38,379 nt of DNA from an uncultured Desulfosporosinus sp. Lineage in GTDB: Bacteria; Bacillota; Desulfitobacteriia; Desulfitobacteriales; Desulfitobacteriaceae. The notes beneath the pieces were generated by a model. The model searched no databases, was not told where the DNA came from, and worked only from the letters and a program-made list of their open reading frames with translations. This document shows, piece by piece, positions 8,520-16,474 of the stretch. Location: NCBI GenBank assembly GCA_927405585.1, contig CAKMJS010000167.1, positions 1 through 38,379 of the forward strand, written 5' to 3'. The first letter of the stretch is position 1. Every line of letters begins with the position of its first letter. The position numbers and the translations under genes are program-made.

Positions 8520-9932
8520 ATGTTCTATCATCATTTATTTGAAAAGTTTGCTAAACAAAGCCATGTAAAAGCGGCCTTAATCGGGGGAGGGAATTATGGC
8601 ACAGCAATCGTTACACAATCTTTATTCAACAAATATCTTACAATTAATGCGGTTGCGGATACGAACATTGAAAATGCCAAAAAGTCTTATCGGGAAACAA
8701 ACATTCCCGATGAGGACATTTGCCTGTGCAACACTGTGGCTGAAGCGAAAGAGGCCATTGAACAAGGGAAATACGTCGTTACCAGTAATCCAGATATTCT
8801 TTTTCAGCTAGAGGTTGATGTTGTTGCTGAAGCCACGGGAAACCCTGAAGCAGGCGCCTACCATGCCCAATTGGCGCTTGAAAACAAGAAACATATGGTG
8901 ATGATTACCAAGGAGACGGACTCGGTGATTGGTCCAGTCCTGCATCAAATGTTTAAACAAAAGGGGTTGGTGTATACCCCTGTTGATGGCGATCAACCTG
9001 CTCTGTTGATGCAGTTGGTCGAATGGGCACGTCTGATCGGTCTAGAGGTCGTAAGCGCCGGGAAATCACGCGACGGAGAATACATCTATGATGAAAAAGA
9101 AGGAACGGTAACGCACCCAGCGGAAGAGAAAAAAGGTATTCCTGTACCAGTCGTTGTAAAGATTTCACCGGAAGATGCCAAGTACCTCGAATTTATACCC
9201 GAAGGCAAAGGCGAGGAGTACTTACGGAAGAGAAAGGAAATTCTAAGCGGGCTTCCTCAAGCTGCAGGATTCGACTATTGTGAGATTGTGATGATGGCCA
9301 ACGCCACAGGGCTTATTCCGGATACAGAAACCCTACATCGGGGAAGCCTGAGGGTGAATGAGGTCCCTATCGTTTATTGCAGTAACGAAAATGGCGGCAT
9401 ATTTGGTGGAGAGGGCAGAATCGATATCATTAACTGCTTACGCCGTGAAGACGAAGCCAGTATGGGCGGCGGGGTTTACCTAGTTGTCAGAAGCAAGAGT
9501 GCATACTCTCAGAACATCTTGACATCAAAAGGCCTTATTGGGAATTATGATAATTCGGTTGCCGTTCTTTGTCATCCCTATCATCTCTGTGGGGTGGAGT
9601 CGTCGACTTCCCTGATGAGTGCAGCGATGCTTGGCGTGGATACTGGATCCAAAGAATACGTTCACCGCTTTGATCTCGCACGGAGAGCGGTCAGGGATCT
9701 TTCCGCAGGAACTCTTTGTGGCAACGACCGTGATCCGAATATGGCGTCATTTATTACTCCAGCGGCCACCAAATCCGGAATCAACCCCATACCAGCCCAT
9801 ATGCTCAATGGGAATAAACTTAAAGTGAATGTAAAGGCTGGAGAGGTCATTACTTATGATATGGTTGCGGAGCCTGAGCAATCTGTACTTTGGGAAATAA
9901 GGAGTCAACAGGAGGATTATTTTCTCAAGTAA
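8520..9932 (+). CDS. NAD(P)-dependent oxidoreductase of the homoserine-dehydrogenase-like SAF-domain family
   Basis: A soluble protein of 470 residues. A Rossmann nucleotide site is clear at residues 19-30 (ALIGGGNYGTAI), followed by VVAEATGNPEAGAYHA and MITKETDSVIGP, typical of the homoserine-dehydrogenase-like NAD-binding fold. The middle is a catalytic domain with YTPVDGDQPALLMQLVEWA and NENGGIFGGEG. The C-terminal ~70 residues (GINPIPAHMLNGNKLKVNVKAGEVITYDMV) form an SAF domain, a fold shared with sialic-acid synthases, altronate dehydratases and FlgA. Homologues are often annotated loosely as homoserine dehydrogenase or FlgA. The substrate is not established; context suggests an acid-sugar or hydroxy-acid intermediate. 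It lacks the ACT and homoserine-binding features of true homoserine dehydrogenase. The divergent LysR gene is the probable regulator. Confidence 0.8.
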   Translation: MFYHHLFEKFAKQSHVKAALIGGGNYGTAIVTQSLFNKYLTINAVADTNIENAKKSYRETNIPDEDICLCNTVAEAKEAIEQGKYVVTSNPDILFQLEVDVVAEATGNPEAGAYHAQLALENKKHMVMITKETDSVIGPVLHQMFKQKGLVYTPVDGDQPALLMQLVEWARLIGLEVVSAGKSRDGEYIYDEKEGTVTHPAEEKKGIPVPVVVKISPEDAKYLEFIPEGKGEEYLRKRKEILSGLPQAAGFDYCEIVMMANATGLIPDTETLHRGSLRVNEVPIVYCSNENGGIFGGEGRIDIINCLRREDEASMGGGVYLVVRSKSAYSQNILTSKGLIGNYDNSVAVLCHPYHLCGVESSTSLMSAAMLGVDTGSKEYVHRFDLARRAVRDLSAGTLCGNDRDPNMASFITPAATKSGINPIPAHMLNGNKLKVNVKAGEVITYDMVAEPEQSVLWEIRSQQEDYFLK

Positions 9933-10025
9933 TCTCAAGTATGATGAAGCTCTTTGTTGAAGGGAATTTCTAATAGATCGTTTTTGTAGTGTCACCAGAA
10001 AATATAAAATTCGTGCTAATAAGCA

Positions 10026-10095
10026 TTGAAACAAGTGAAACGTTTGGAACGATTATATGTTTCAAATGCAGATATTAATGTTTCATTTGTTCCGA
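10026..10095. promoter_or_regulatory. Cluster of TGAAAC/GTTTCA half-sites, probable sigma-54 upstream activator sites
   Basis: Two 18-base imperfect arms in inverted orientation (10026-10043 and 10078-10095) share TNGRAACAARTGAAACRT, centres about 52 bp apart. Between them TTTGGAAC (10043-10050) and GTTTCAAA (10059-10066) form another dyad. The cluster is 115-185 bp upstream of the -24 element at 10209, the usual place for an enhancer-binding protein. The likely binder is the PrpR-type activator. The rest of the 361-bp gap 9933-10293 shows no gene. Confidence 0.5.
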
Positions 10096-10208
10096 TATGA
10101 TTTCTTTAATTTCGTTAAGCCAAGATTTTTTGCAAGGTTGCTTAAGCCGGAAGGCAGTCTCCTTACCCTTTTAGAGAATATTTCCTCTGTTTTGATGTTT
10201 TCAAACAA

Positions 10209-10225
10209 TTGGCATTGATATTGCA
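10209..10225 (+). promoter_or_regulatory. Sigma-54 (-24/-12) promoter before the PdxA-like gene
   Basis: TTGGCATTGATATTGCA fits the consensus TTGGCACN5TTGCA, with GG and GC separated by exactly 10 bases. It is about 70 bp upstream of the gene start and would drive the catabolic operon beginning at 10294. Confidence 0.8.
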
Positions 10226-10293
10226 ATAATAGATATAGATACAATCATCAGTTCATCATTTTAAACAAATATAGCTTAAACGGAGGATAAGAG

Positions 10294-11325
10294 ATGACAG
10301 AAAAATACTTACATGGTAAACCGGTAATCGGCGTTACTTTAGGGGATGCATCAGGGATAGGCCCAGAGATTGTTGCGAAAGCAGCGGCTAAGGGGTTATT
10401 GGAACAATATGCGCAACCGATTATCGTTGGGGATGAACGAGTATTGAAGCGAGGTATGGAAATCGCCAAGGTTACTTTCGAGTATAAAGTAGCTTCCACG
10501 ATCGAAGAGGCTGTTAAGCTGAGTGGAGTAGTGCTTTTAGATACCCGGAGTATCGATGCTTATAGAGTTGAACTCGGTGAAGTAAATCCCCTCTGCGGAA
10601 AAGATTCAGCCACCAATATCGGTTCTTGTGTGGAATATTGTAAACAAGGTCACATTGAAGGAATCAGTTTTGGCCCCAACAATAAAAAGGCGATGAAATT
10701 AGCTGGCTTTGCTTTGCATGGTGCAATTGATCTTCTTTCAAATTTCTTTGAATTTAAGGGTTCTCGCGGAGAAATGAATGTCTTAGATCACGTTTTTTGG
10801 ACCTCGAGGGTCACGAGCCATATCCCAATAAAAGACGTGAGCCAAAACCTGACGATTGAGGGCATCTTGAATTCGATTGATTTAGTTCATAAGACATTGA
10901 AGCGTGCCGGAGTTAACAATCCTCGCATTGCCGTTGCGGCTTTGAATCCTCATGGAGGAGAGGGCGGAACGTGCGGGCTTGAAGAGATAGAAATCATCAA
11001 TCCGGCAGTCGAACAGTTAGAGTCCAAGGGGATCAATGTCCAAGGTCCTTTTCCAGCGGATACGCTCTTTATCAAACTTTTTAAGGGCGAATTTGATGTT
11101 GCTGTGACGATGTTCCATGATCAAGGACAAATTGCCATGAAATTAAAAGGGTTTGATAATGGAGTTACAGTGATGGCTGGGCTACCCTATCCTGTTACAA
11201 CGTGCTCCCACGGCACTGCCTTTGATGTTGCTGGAAAGGGAATTGCCAATCCTGGTGCTTGGGAAAACGCCTACATATTAGCGGCTAAAATGGCTGGTTT
11301 AGATCGAATAAATAGACATGGATGA
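10294..11325 (+). CDS. PdxA-family dehydrogenase with altered substrate pocket
   Basis: A 343-residue protein of the 4-hydroxythreonine-4-phosphate dehydrogenase (PdxA) superfamily, which includes D-threonate-4-P dehydrogenase (PdxA2) and terephthalate-diol dehydrogenases. These enzymes oxidise a hydroxyl next to a carbon that is then decarboxylated, using NAD(P). Seen here: TLGDASGIGPEI at the start and the three metal-ligand histidines H176 (TSHIPI), H220 (LNPHGGEGG) and H275 (MFHDQG), plus K283. Residues that hold the substrate and its phosphate in E. coli PdxA are changed: GHTE becomes GAID (143-146), Asn283 becomes T292 and Arg292 becomes V301. No acid-sugar kinase gene is nearby. I infer a non-phosphorylated substrate and probably not a vitamin B6 role. 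First gene after the sigma-54 promoter; ribosome site GGAGG. Confidence 0.85.
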   Translation: MTEKYLHGKPVIGVTLGDASGIGPEIVAKAAAKGLLEQYAQPIIVGDERVLKRGMEIAKVTFEYKVASTIEEAVKLSGVVLLDTRSIDAYRVELGEVNPLCGKDSATNIGSCVEYCKQGHIEGISFGPNNKKAMKLAGFALHGAIDLLSNFFEFKGSRGEMNVLDHVFWTSRVTSHIPIKDVSQNLTIEGILNSIDLVHKTLKRAGVNNPRIAVAALNPHGGEGGTCGLEEIEIINPAVEQLESKGINVQGPFPADTLFIKLFKGEFDVAVTMFHDQGQIAMKLKGFDNGVTVMAGLPYPVTTCSHGTAFDVAGKGIANPGAWENAYILAAKMAGLDRINRHG

Positions 11326-11357
11326 ATGGACATGCCTATCTAAGGAGTGATTAAAAC

Positions 11358-12242
11358 ATGAAACTTGGTTTTATTGGTTTAGGACAGATGGGCAAGCACA
11401 TCGCTATGAATATGCTCAAGAGTGGCGCTGAGCTCATGGTCAATGATACAAGAACCGATCACTTTTCCGCATTCAAAGAAAAAGGAGCTCAAACTACTAC
11501 TGAGTTGCTGGAAATTGTTCCTGCCGATATTATTTTCCTCTGTCTTCCGGACAGTACTATCGTCCAAAAAGTATTACTGGGAGATAAAGGGCTTGTCAAG
11601 CATCTCAGAAAAGGTCAGATTGTCGTGGACTTCAGTACGATCAAATATGCCACAACCTTAGAAATTGCCCAAGCTCTGGATGAGAAAGAGGTTAAATTTA
11701 TAGATGCCCCTGTCTCAGGAATGGAGGCCCGGGCGATCGACGGTACCCTCACTGTCATGTGTGGAGGCAAAAAAGATGTCTTTGATGAGATGATGCCTTA
11801 CTTTGAATGTATGGGCAATAAGATTCTCTACATGGGTGACACGGGAAGTGGTCAACTAACCAAACTGATCAACCAGCTATTGTTTGATATTAACGTAGCG
11901 GCTCTGGCTGAAATTCTCCCCATGTCTGTAAAGATGGGGCTCGACCCTGAGAAAGTCGGTGAGGTGGTAAACAGTGGAACAGGCAGAAGTTATGCCTCTG
12001 AGTTTTTCGTTCCCCGTATCTTAAAGGATAGCTTTGTGGATGGATACCCCTTGAAAAATGCCTACAAAGACTTGGTCAGCGCTGCGGAAATTGGTGCAAA
12101 TCTTTGTATACCCATGCCGGTACTCAGTGCGGCGACCAGCACTTACCAAATGGCCTTACTGAAAGGTCAGGGTGAAAAAGACAAAGGGAGTATGATTGCG
12201 GTCTTCGAGGAGTTGTTAGGAGTTCGTTACAGAAGTCAATAA
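11358..12242 (+). CDS. Beta-hydroxyacid dehydrogenase (3-hydroxyisobutyrate / tartronate-semialdehyde reductase family)
   Basis: A 294-residue NAD(P)-dependent enzyme that interconverts a beta-hydroxyacid and its semialdehyde. The dinucleotide site GFIGLGQMGKHIA starts at residue 4. The substrate-carboxylate motif is DAPVSGMEARAIDGTLTVM and the catalytic Lys motif is GSGQLTKLINQLL, with Asn four residues after. The family motif is normally DAPVSGG; here the second Gly is Met, which could affect which acid is bound. Length and domain order are like GarR, GlxR and L-threonate dehydrogenase. It lies 32 bases after the PdxA-like gene with an AAGGAG site, in the same operon. The exact substrate is not readable from sequence. 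Confidence 0.88.
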   Translation: MKLGFIGLGQMGKHIAMNMLKSGAELMVNDTRTDHFSAFKEKGAQTTTELLEIVPADIIFLCLPDSTIVQKVLLGDKGLVKHLRKGQIVVDFSTIKYATTLEIAQALDEKEVKFIDAPVSGMEARAIDGTLTVMCGGKKDVFDEMMPYFECMGNKILYMGDTGSGQLTKLINQLLFDINVAALAEILPMSVKMGLDPEKVGEVVNSGTGRSYASEFFVPRILKDSFVDGYPLKNAYKDLVSAAEIGANLCIPMPVLSAATSTYQMALLKGQGEKDKGSMIAVFEELLGVRYRSQ

Positions 12243-12288
12243 GAAGTTTGGGGAATCTCGGGATTGGTTAAAGATAAGGAGCAAAAGT

Positions 12289-13101
12289 ATGAAGTTGGCA
12301 TATACCATCTGTACGCCTGACACAAGCGGTAAGTACCTTGCCTATCGGGGAGAACTCAAGAGAATGTTTGCTTCCCTAAAGGAGATTGGCTACCAGGGTG
12401 TAGAGGCTTTCGTCCGTGATCCTAGGGATATGGACCAAGACGAATTTTGCCGATTGCTTATGAGTTATGATCTGGAATTAGCGGCTGTGGGAACAGGACC
12501 GGTTGTCGCAGAGGACAAAATTTCATTTACTTCGCCCGACGAACGTGACAGAAACGAGGCGTTTGAACGAGCGAAGGCAGCGGTTGACTTTGCCGCAAGG
12601 CTTGGGGCGCAAGTGAACATCGGGAAATTACGTGGGGATGTAAATAAAGGAGACCTAGTCCAAGGCAGAGAGTGGAGAGACCAAGCCTTTAAGCTAGTCT
12701 GTCGATACGCAGCCTTAAAAAATACTACCATAACCTTGGAACCCCAGTGTCGATTTGCCATAGACAATCTCAATTCCACGCAGGAAGCCTTAGGCTGGGT
12801 TAAGCAACAACAACTTTCCAATTTGATGATCATGATGGACGTTTTTCATATGAATATTGAGGATAAATCCCAAGCGGCGAGTTTTATTGATGCTAAGGAC
12901 TATAATCTTCATATTCATTTTGCAGATAACAATCGAGGCGTGCCGGGAACGGGCAACATAGATTTTGTGGATGCAATCCGAGTTTTGAAAGCTTTAGGTT
13001 ATAACCGCTATATCTCTTTGGAGATTGATCAGATTCCAGACTGCTATAGCGCTGCGAAGGCAGCATTTAAGTACTTGAATCGTCTGATACAGGAAGTATA
13101 G
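12289..13101 (+). CDS. Xylose-isomerase-like TIM barrel protein (sugar phosphate isomerase/epimerase, hydroxypyruvate-isomerase-like)
   Basis: A 270-residue TIM-barrel protein of the AP-endonuclease-2 superfamily, which covers hydroxypyruvate isomerases, OtnI-type isomerases, tagatose epimerases and IolE/IolI. The metal-binding residues are in place: Glu in ITLEPQ, Asp and His in MMDVFHMNIED, His in HIHFADNNRG and Glu in SLEID. The segment PGTGNIDFVDAIRVLKALGYN is the usual late-barrel signature. It ends the run PdxA-like, hydroxyacid dehydrogenase, isomerase, and therefore probably converts a keto or aldehyde intermediate in the same pathway. The family alone does not fix the substrate. Confidence 0.8.
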   Translation: MKLAYTICTPDTSGKYLAYRGELKRMFASLKEIGYQGVEAFVRDPRDMDQDEFCRLLMSYDLELAAVGTGPVVAEDKISFTSPDERDRNEAFERAKAAVDFAARLGAQVNIGKLRGDVNKGDLVQGREWRDQAFKLVCRYAALKNTTITLEPQCRFAIDNLNSTQEALGWVKQQQLSNLMIMMDVFHMNIEDKSQAASFIDAKDYNLHIHFADNNRGVPGTGNIDFVDAIRVLKALGYNRYISLEIDQIPDCYSAAKAAFKYLNRLIQEV

Positions 13102-13349
13102 CCACATTAAGTGCACCTCTGTTGACTCGATGTTCAACTTGAGTTGGACGAGTTCATTGTCAAAAGATGGTTGTTATCAATGCAATGAGAACATCCGTTA
13201 AATCTAAAGTTCTTTATTCCCAGACGTTAAATTAAATCAGTTGTGAGATGAAGGGGGGATGTGGATCGGGGGATATGGGAAATAGGTTTCTTAGTACCGC
13301 AAATCCAAATCAAAAGCAACAAATAATAAGAATTAAAGGAGTTAAAGAG

Positions 13350-14348
13350 ATGAAAAAGAATATTCGACGGATGGCAATGGGAATGGCGTGTCTATTTTTA
13401 TTATCCACACTGGTCGCTTGTAACAAACCAGCAGCGACGCCTGAAGCCGCTGCATCAAAGTATCCTGAAAAACCCTTTGAGATGATTGTACCTATGAGTG
13501 CCGGAGGCGGTAGTGATGTTTTTATTCGTACTCTGACAAAAGTTGTTGCGGATAACAAACTTTCTCCACAGCCCATGGTTGTCGTGAATAAACCTGGTGG
13601 TTCAGGGTCTATTGGTTGGTCCTATGTAGCCAATGATCATAAAGGAAATCCTTATGAGTTAAGTACGGTTAGCTCCAGCTTCTATACAGGCCCTCTATCA
13701 GGCCAATCTCCTGTATCTTATAAAGATTTTACCCATATTATGGCCTTATGCGTTGACCCTAATCTCTTGCTGGTAAGTGCTGATTCCAAGTATCAAACCT
13801 TGCAAGAGTTACTAGCGGACGCAAAAGCTAACCCTGAAAAGATTAGCGCTGCAGGCTCCAGCGGACTCTCCGTCGATGCCATTACCTTCTATTCGCTCCA
13901 AGAAAAGAGCGGTACTAAAATGAAGTATGTACCCTTCGGCGGCGGTGGAGAAGTGATGACATCGATTATGGGAAAACATACCACTTACGGCTTCTTAGGA
14001 CCCAGTGAAGCAGCTGCTCAGATCGAAGCAGGGAAATTAAGAGCTTTGGCAGTTACTACAGCAGATCGTGTCTCTGGAGAACTGAAAGATGTTCCGACTT
14101 TGAAGGAATTGGGATATGACATTGTCATGGCTCAAACTCGAGGAATTGTGGCACCTACTGGGATCTCTGCTGAACAGGTCAAGTATCTAGAAGATGTGTT
14201 TACGAAGGCTGCAGCAACTCCAGAATGGAAAAAGTTTGTAGCTGACAATTTTATGGAAGAAACTATTATGAATTCAGAACAATTCACAAAAGAAAGTGAA
14301 AATATTAGTAAGATGTTCGAAAAGTATCTTAGCGTCATCGGAAAATAG
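13350..14348 (+). CDS. tctC: Tripartite tricarboxylate transporter substrate-binding lipoprotein TctC (Bug family)
   Basis: A 332-residue extracytoplasmic solute receptor. The ATG at 13350 follows AAAGGAG, gives a positively charged signal peptide (MKKNIRRMAMG) and a lipobox LVAC with the lipidated C24. An in-frame start 34 codons earlier would bury the signal and is rejected. The mature protein has the Bug-family pattern (YPEKPFEMIVPMSAGGGSDV, VVNKPGGSGSIGW, GLSVDAITF, VPFGGGGEVMTSIMG, TSVP-like DVPTLKELGYD). It would bind a carboxylate outside the membrane and hand it to TctAB, which are encoded after two inserted genes. The 248-bp gap before it shows no sigma-54 consensus. Confidence 0.92.
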   Translation: MKKNIRRMAMGMACLFLLSTLVACNKPAATPEAAASKYPEKPFEMIVPMSAGGGSDVFIRTLTKVVADNKLSPQPMVVVNKPGGSGSIGWSYVANDHKGNPYELSTVSSSFYTGPLSGQSPVSYKDFTHIMALCVDPNLLLVSADSKYQTLQELLADAKANPEKISAAGSSGLSVDAITFYSLQEKSGTKMKYVPFGGGGEVMTSIMGKHTTYGFLGPSEAAAQIEAGKLRALAVTTADRVSGELKDVPTLKELGYDIVMAQTRGIVAPTGISAEQVKYLEDVFTKAAATPEWKKFVADNFMEETIMNSEQFTKESENISKMFEKYLSVIGK

Positions 14349-14376
14349 TTTTAGAGATTGACTAAAAGATTGACTA

Positions 14377-14406
14377 AGAGGAGGCGATTCTCATGCCGCT
14401 TCCTCT
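14377..14406 (+). other. Stem-loop just downstream of tctC
   Basis: Arms AGAGGAGGCG and CGCTTCCTCT pair along 10 bases with one G-U pair around a 10-base loop. No strong T-run follows. Such intergenic hairpins often protect the receptor mRNA or attenuate read-through, keeping the binding protein more abundant than the membrane parts. Confidence 0.4.
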
Positions 14407-14518
14407 ATTTAATCCCACTTTTGATTATCACAAACAAAATACAATCTGAACAAGGTCAAATATAGTCCACAACAGAGGAAAGTATGGATGGTTGAACTTG
14501 ATCAAGGGGGAATAAGAA

Positions 14519-15334
14519 ATGTTAGTTGATAAGGACAGATGTAGTGGCTGTGGCAAATGCTTGCCATATTGCCCCTATAATGCAATAAGTATTGTTGATG
14601 AAATTGCGGTTATTGATCAAGTCCTCTGTGTTGAATGTGGAAACTGTATCCGGCATAGGTTTGCAAAATGCGCAGATAAGGCTATTTATCAGGAGTCGTC
14701 AGCTGCTGTAATTATAAAGAAATCTTCTAACAAAGTGTATCGATGCCCGAATAGCGCGATTTATGAGCCTTTAGAACAGGTTGCAGGAACCCCCAGAGAA
14801 GTCCGGCGTTTTTTCAGTAATCCAGCAACATCGCACAAGCTCACGGGTGTGCCGGGCCGTGGAACGGAAGAGGTCAAAACGAATGATGTTACAGCGAGGG
14901 TTAGTCGTGGAGAAATTGGAATTGCCCTCGAAATGGGTCGTCCTTGCCTCGGCACCAATTTCGCTGAGGTTGAAAAAGTCACGATGGCCTTGGCGAAGCT
15001 TGGTGTGGAATATGAAGAAGGCAATCCTCTCACTCATTTAATGGAGGATCGTAGCAAAGGTACTTTTAAAGAAGAGTACAAACAAGAGAGAGTGATTTCT
15101 GCAATTGTTGAATGTCGTACCGAGATTGAAAATATGGAAAAGATTTTGGAAGCGGCCAAAGAAGTCGCGAAAGAGTTAGATACAGTATTCTCTCTTGATC
15201 TCATATGCTGTTTTGATGAAGATGGAACGATTCCAGTTCTTTCTAGACTCGACAAGTTGGGAATGACTCACCGAGCAAATGCAAAAATCAATCTAGGAAT
15301 GGGTAGGCCCTTAGTGATAAAGAGAGAGGCTTAG
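14519..15334 (+). CDS. Ferredoxin-headed protein of unknown function, copy 1 (pair with 15352)
   Basis: A 271-residue cytoplasmic protein. The first ~85 residues are a ferredoxin module: C8, C11, C14, C18 form a standard [4Fe-4S] motif, and C37, C40, C43 with C51 or C76 a second, irregular one. The remainder (about 90-271) belongs to no family I can name. It contains GRGTEEVKTNDVT (113-125), GIALEMGRP, NPLTHLMED and a C-terminal NLGMGRPL. A paralogue lies at 18046. Compared with that copy this one has about 30 extra residues between the second cluster Cys triplet and the final CPNSAIYEP, with an AIY motif repeated. It sits between tctC and tctB and is followed after 17 bases by the MTH-family gene, suggesting a two-subunit iron-sulfur enzyme or electron carrier acting on the imported substrate. 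The function is unknown. Confidence 0.8.
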   Translation: MLVDKDRCSGCGKCLPYCPYNAISIVDEIAVIDQVLCVECGNCIRHRFAKCADKAIYQESSAAVIIKKSSNKVYRCPNSAIYEPLEQVAGTPREVRRFFSNPATSHKLTGVPGRGTEEVKTNDVTARVSRGEIGIALEMGRPCLGTNFAEVEKVTMALAKLGVEYEEGNPLTHLMEDRSKGTFKEEYKQERVISAIVECRTEIENMEKILEAAKEVAKELDTVFSLDLICCFDEDGTIPVLSRLDKLGMTHRANAKINLGMGRPLVIKREA

Positions 15335-15351
15335 GGGGTGTAAATAAGTAG

Positions 15352-15981
15352 ATGACGCATTCATTACATCGTAGAGGGACCGATGAATACCTAAAAAATG
15401 ACTTTACCCTGCTGGTCACAGCAGCCTCCGGAGTTAACCATATTGGTTCAAGGGAGGGAATGAGTAAGATTCTTGATGCGGTCTGGGAGATAGGTCCAAC
15501 TAATATCGGCTCTAATGAAACAGGAACCACCCTTTCAGGCGTAACACTTGAGCAAATCCGCTCTGGATTCACAAAGGTTCCGCGTATACGTTGTAACTTT
15601 GGCAGCAAAGGAAAAGCATTTGCTGCCATTAAGAAGCTACAAGAATTAGATACAGGAATGTCGGTAACCCTTTCCGGCCCAATTGAAGCCACCTTGGCAA
15701 TGTGTAAAGAGTATGGAATTAAACCGCACTCAATTAACTTATCACTGGATGTTTGGGGCAAAAAGGATAAGCTGCCTGCCGAAGAAGTTCTAGAATTAAT
15801 GACAATGTGTGGACATGGCCTGGTCGGCAGAACTTTAATTGAAGAAACCATGGAAAAAGTTAGACAAGGAAAATTGTCTCCCCAGAAAGCCACTGTAAAA
15901 ATTAGTCCTCTTTGTATATGTGGTATATATAACACCGATCGGGCAGAAAAGCTATTCGAGAAATGTGTCCCTAGCAAATAG
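15352..15981 (+). CDS. MTH-family protein of unknown function, copy A (full length)
   Basis: A 209-residue soluble protein I cannot assign. It starts MTHSLHRRGTDEY and has GPTNIGS (49-54), an SVTLSG strand, PHSIN (125-129), and a C-terminal module with MCGHG (C153) and CICGIYNTDRA (C188, C190). The Cys/His content of that module suggests a metal or Fe-S site. Two relatives lie in this window: 18771, which lacks the C-terminal module, and 27814, which lacks the PHSIN part. It follows the ferredoxin-headed gene and precedes tctB. CGHG resembles the proline racemase motif only superficially. I infer that it works with the ferredoxin-headed partner on the transported acid. Confidence 0.78.
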   Translation: MTHSLHRRGTDEYLKNDFTLLVTAASGVNHIGSREGMSKILDAVWEIGPTNIGSNETGTTLSGVTLEQIRSGFTKVPRIRCNFGSKGKAFAAIKKLQELDTGMSVTLSGPIEATLAMCKEYGIKPHSINLSLDVWGKKDKLPAEEVLELMTMCGHGLVGRTLIEETMEKVRQGKLSPQKATVKISPLCICGIYNTDRAEKLFEKCVPSK

Positions 15982-16009
15982 TTGGATAAGCAAGGAGGTC
16001 GTAAGTCAA

Positions 16010-16462
16010 ATGCGTATTGCAAATCGTATTGTGAGTGTTCTAATTATTGTATTTGGGATTTTCTTAACACTACAATCAAAAAAATTCGACTATATGGTTG
16101 ATGGAACGCCAGGACCGGGGTTTATGCCTTATTGGTTAGGGATTGCCATAGCCTTAGTGGCGCTCATTCCTTTAATTAAAACATTTACACAGTTTGCGAG
16201 CAAACTCGATAATCCCTTTCAAACCGGTGATTTCAAGAACTTCTTCATTGTGATCGGGAGTTCTATTGTGGTAATGATTATAACTCCGGTGACAGGACTT
16301 CTTATAGCCTTGAGTTTAATGGTTGGAGTTATTGCAAGACTTATGGGAACGAAGAGCTGGAAAACAGTGATTGGATTAACCATTTGTACTCCGATTTTAT
16401 TATTCGGAATCTTTGTCATGATTCTCAACGTTCCGTTGCCCAAAGGTATTTTTGGATTTTAA
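16010..16462 (+). CDS. tctB: Tripartite tricarboxylate transporter small membrane subunit TctB
   Basis: A 150-residue membrane protein with four predicted membrane segments, the usual form of TctB. The early motif DGTPGPGFMPYWLG is characteristic of the family. The start at 16010 follows AAGGAGG at a slightly long spacing of 11 bases; an in-frame start 30 codons earlier would overlap the preceding gene and adds non-family sequence. It stabilises or assists TctA in proton- or sodium-coupled carboxylate uptake. Twelve bases separate it from tctA. Confidence 0.88.
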   Translation: MRIANRIVSVLIIVFGIFLTLQSKKFDYMVDGTPGPGFMPYWLGIAIALVALIPLIKTFTQFASKLDNPFQTGDFKNFFIVIGSSIVVMIITPVTGLLIALSLMVGVIARLMGTKSWKTVIGLTICTPILLFGIFVMILNVPLPKGIFGF

Positions 16463-16474
16463 GGAGGTGGCAAG

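Noticed and set aside
10294-11325. Vitamin B6 biosynthesis gene pdxA
   Set aside because: Substrate and phosphate-binding residues are changed and the context is catabolic, so the symbol was not given.
13170-13190. Second sigma-54 promoter before tctC (TGG...TGCA)
   Set aside because: GG and GC are 11 bases apart rather than 10, and the remaining consensus bases are poor.
15802-15825. MCGHG in the MTH proteins as a proline racemase active site
   Set aside because: Only the four-residue motif is shared; the second catalytic Cys motif, length and surrounding sequence do not match proline racemases.
15288-16022. Minus-strand open frame of 244 codons
   Set aside because: It is antisense to the MTH-family gene and the composition looks like a shadow frame.
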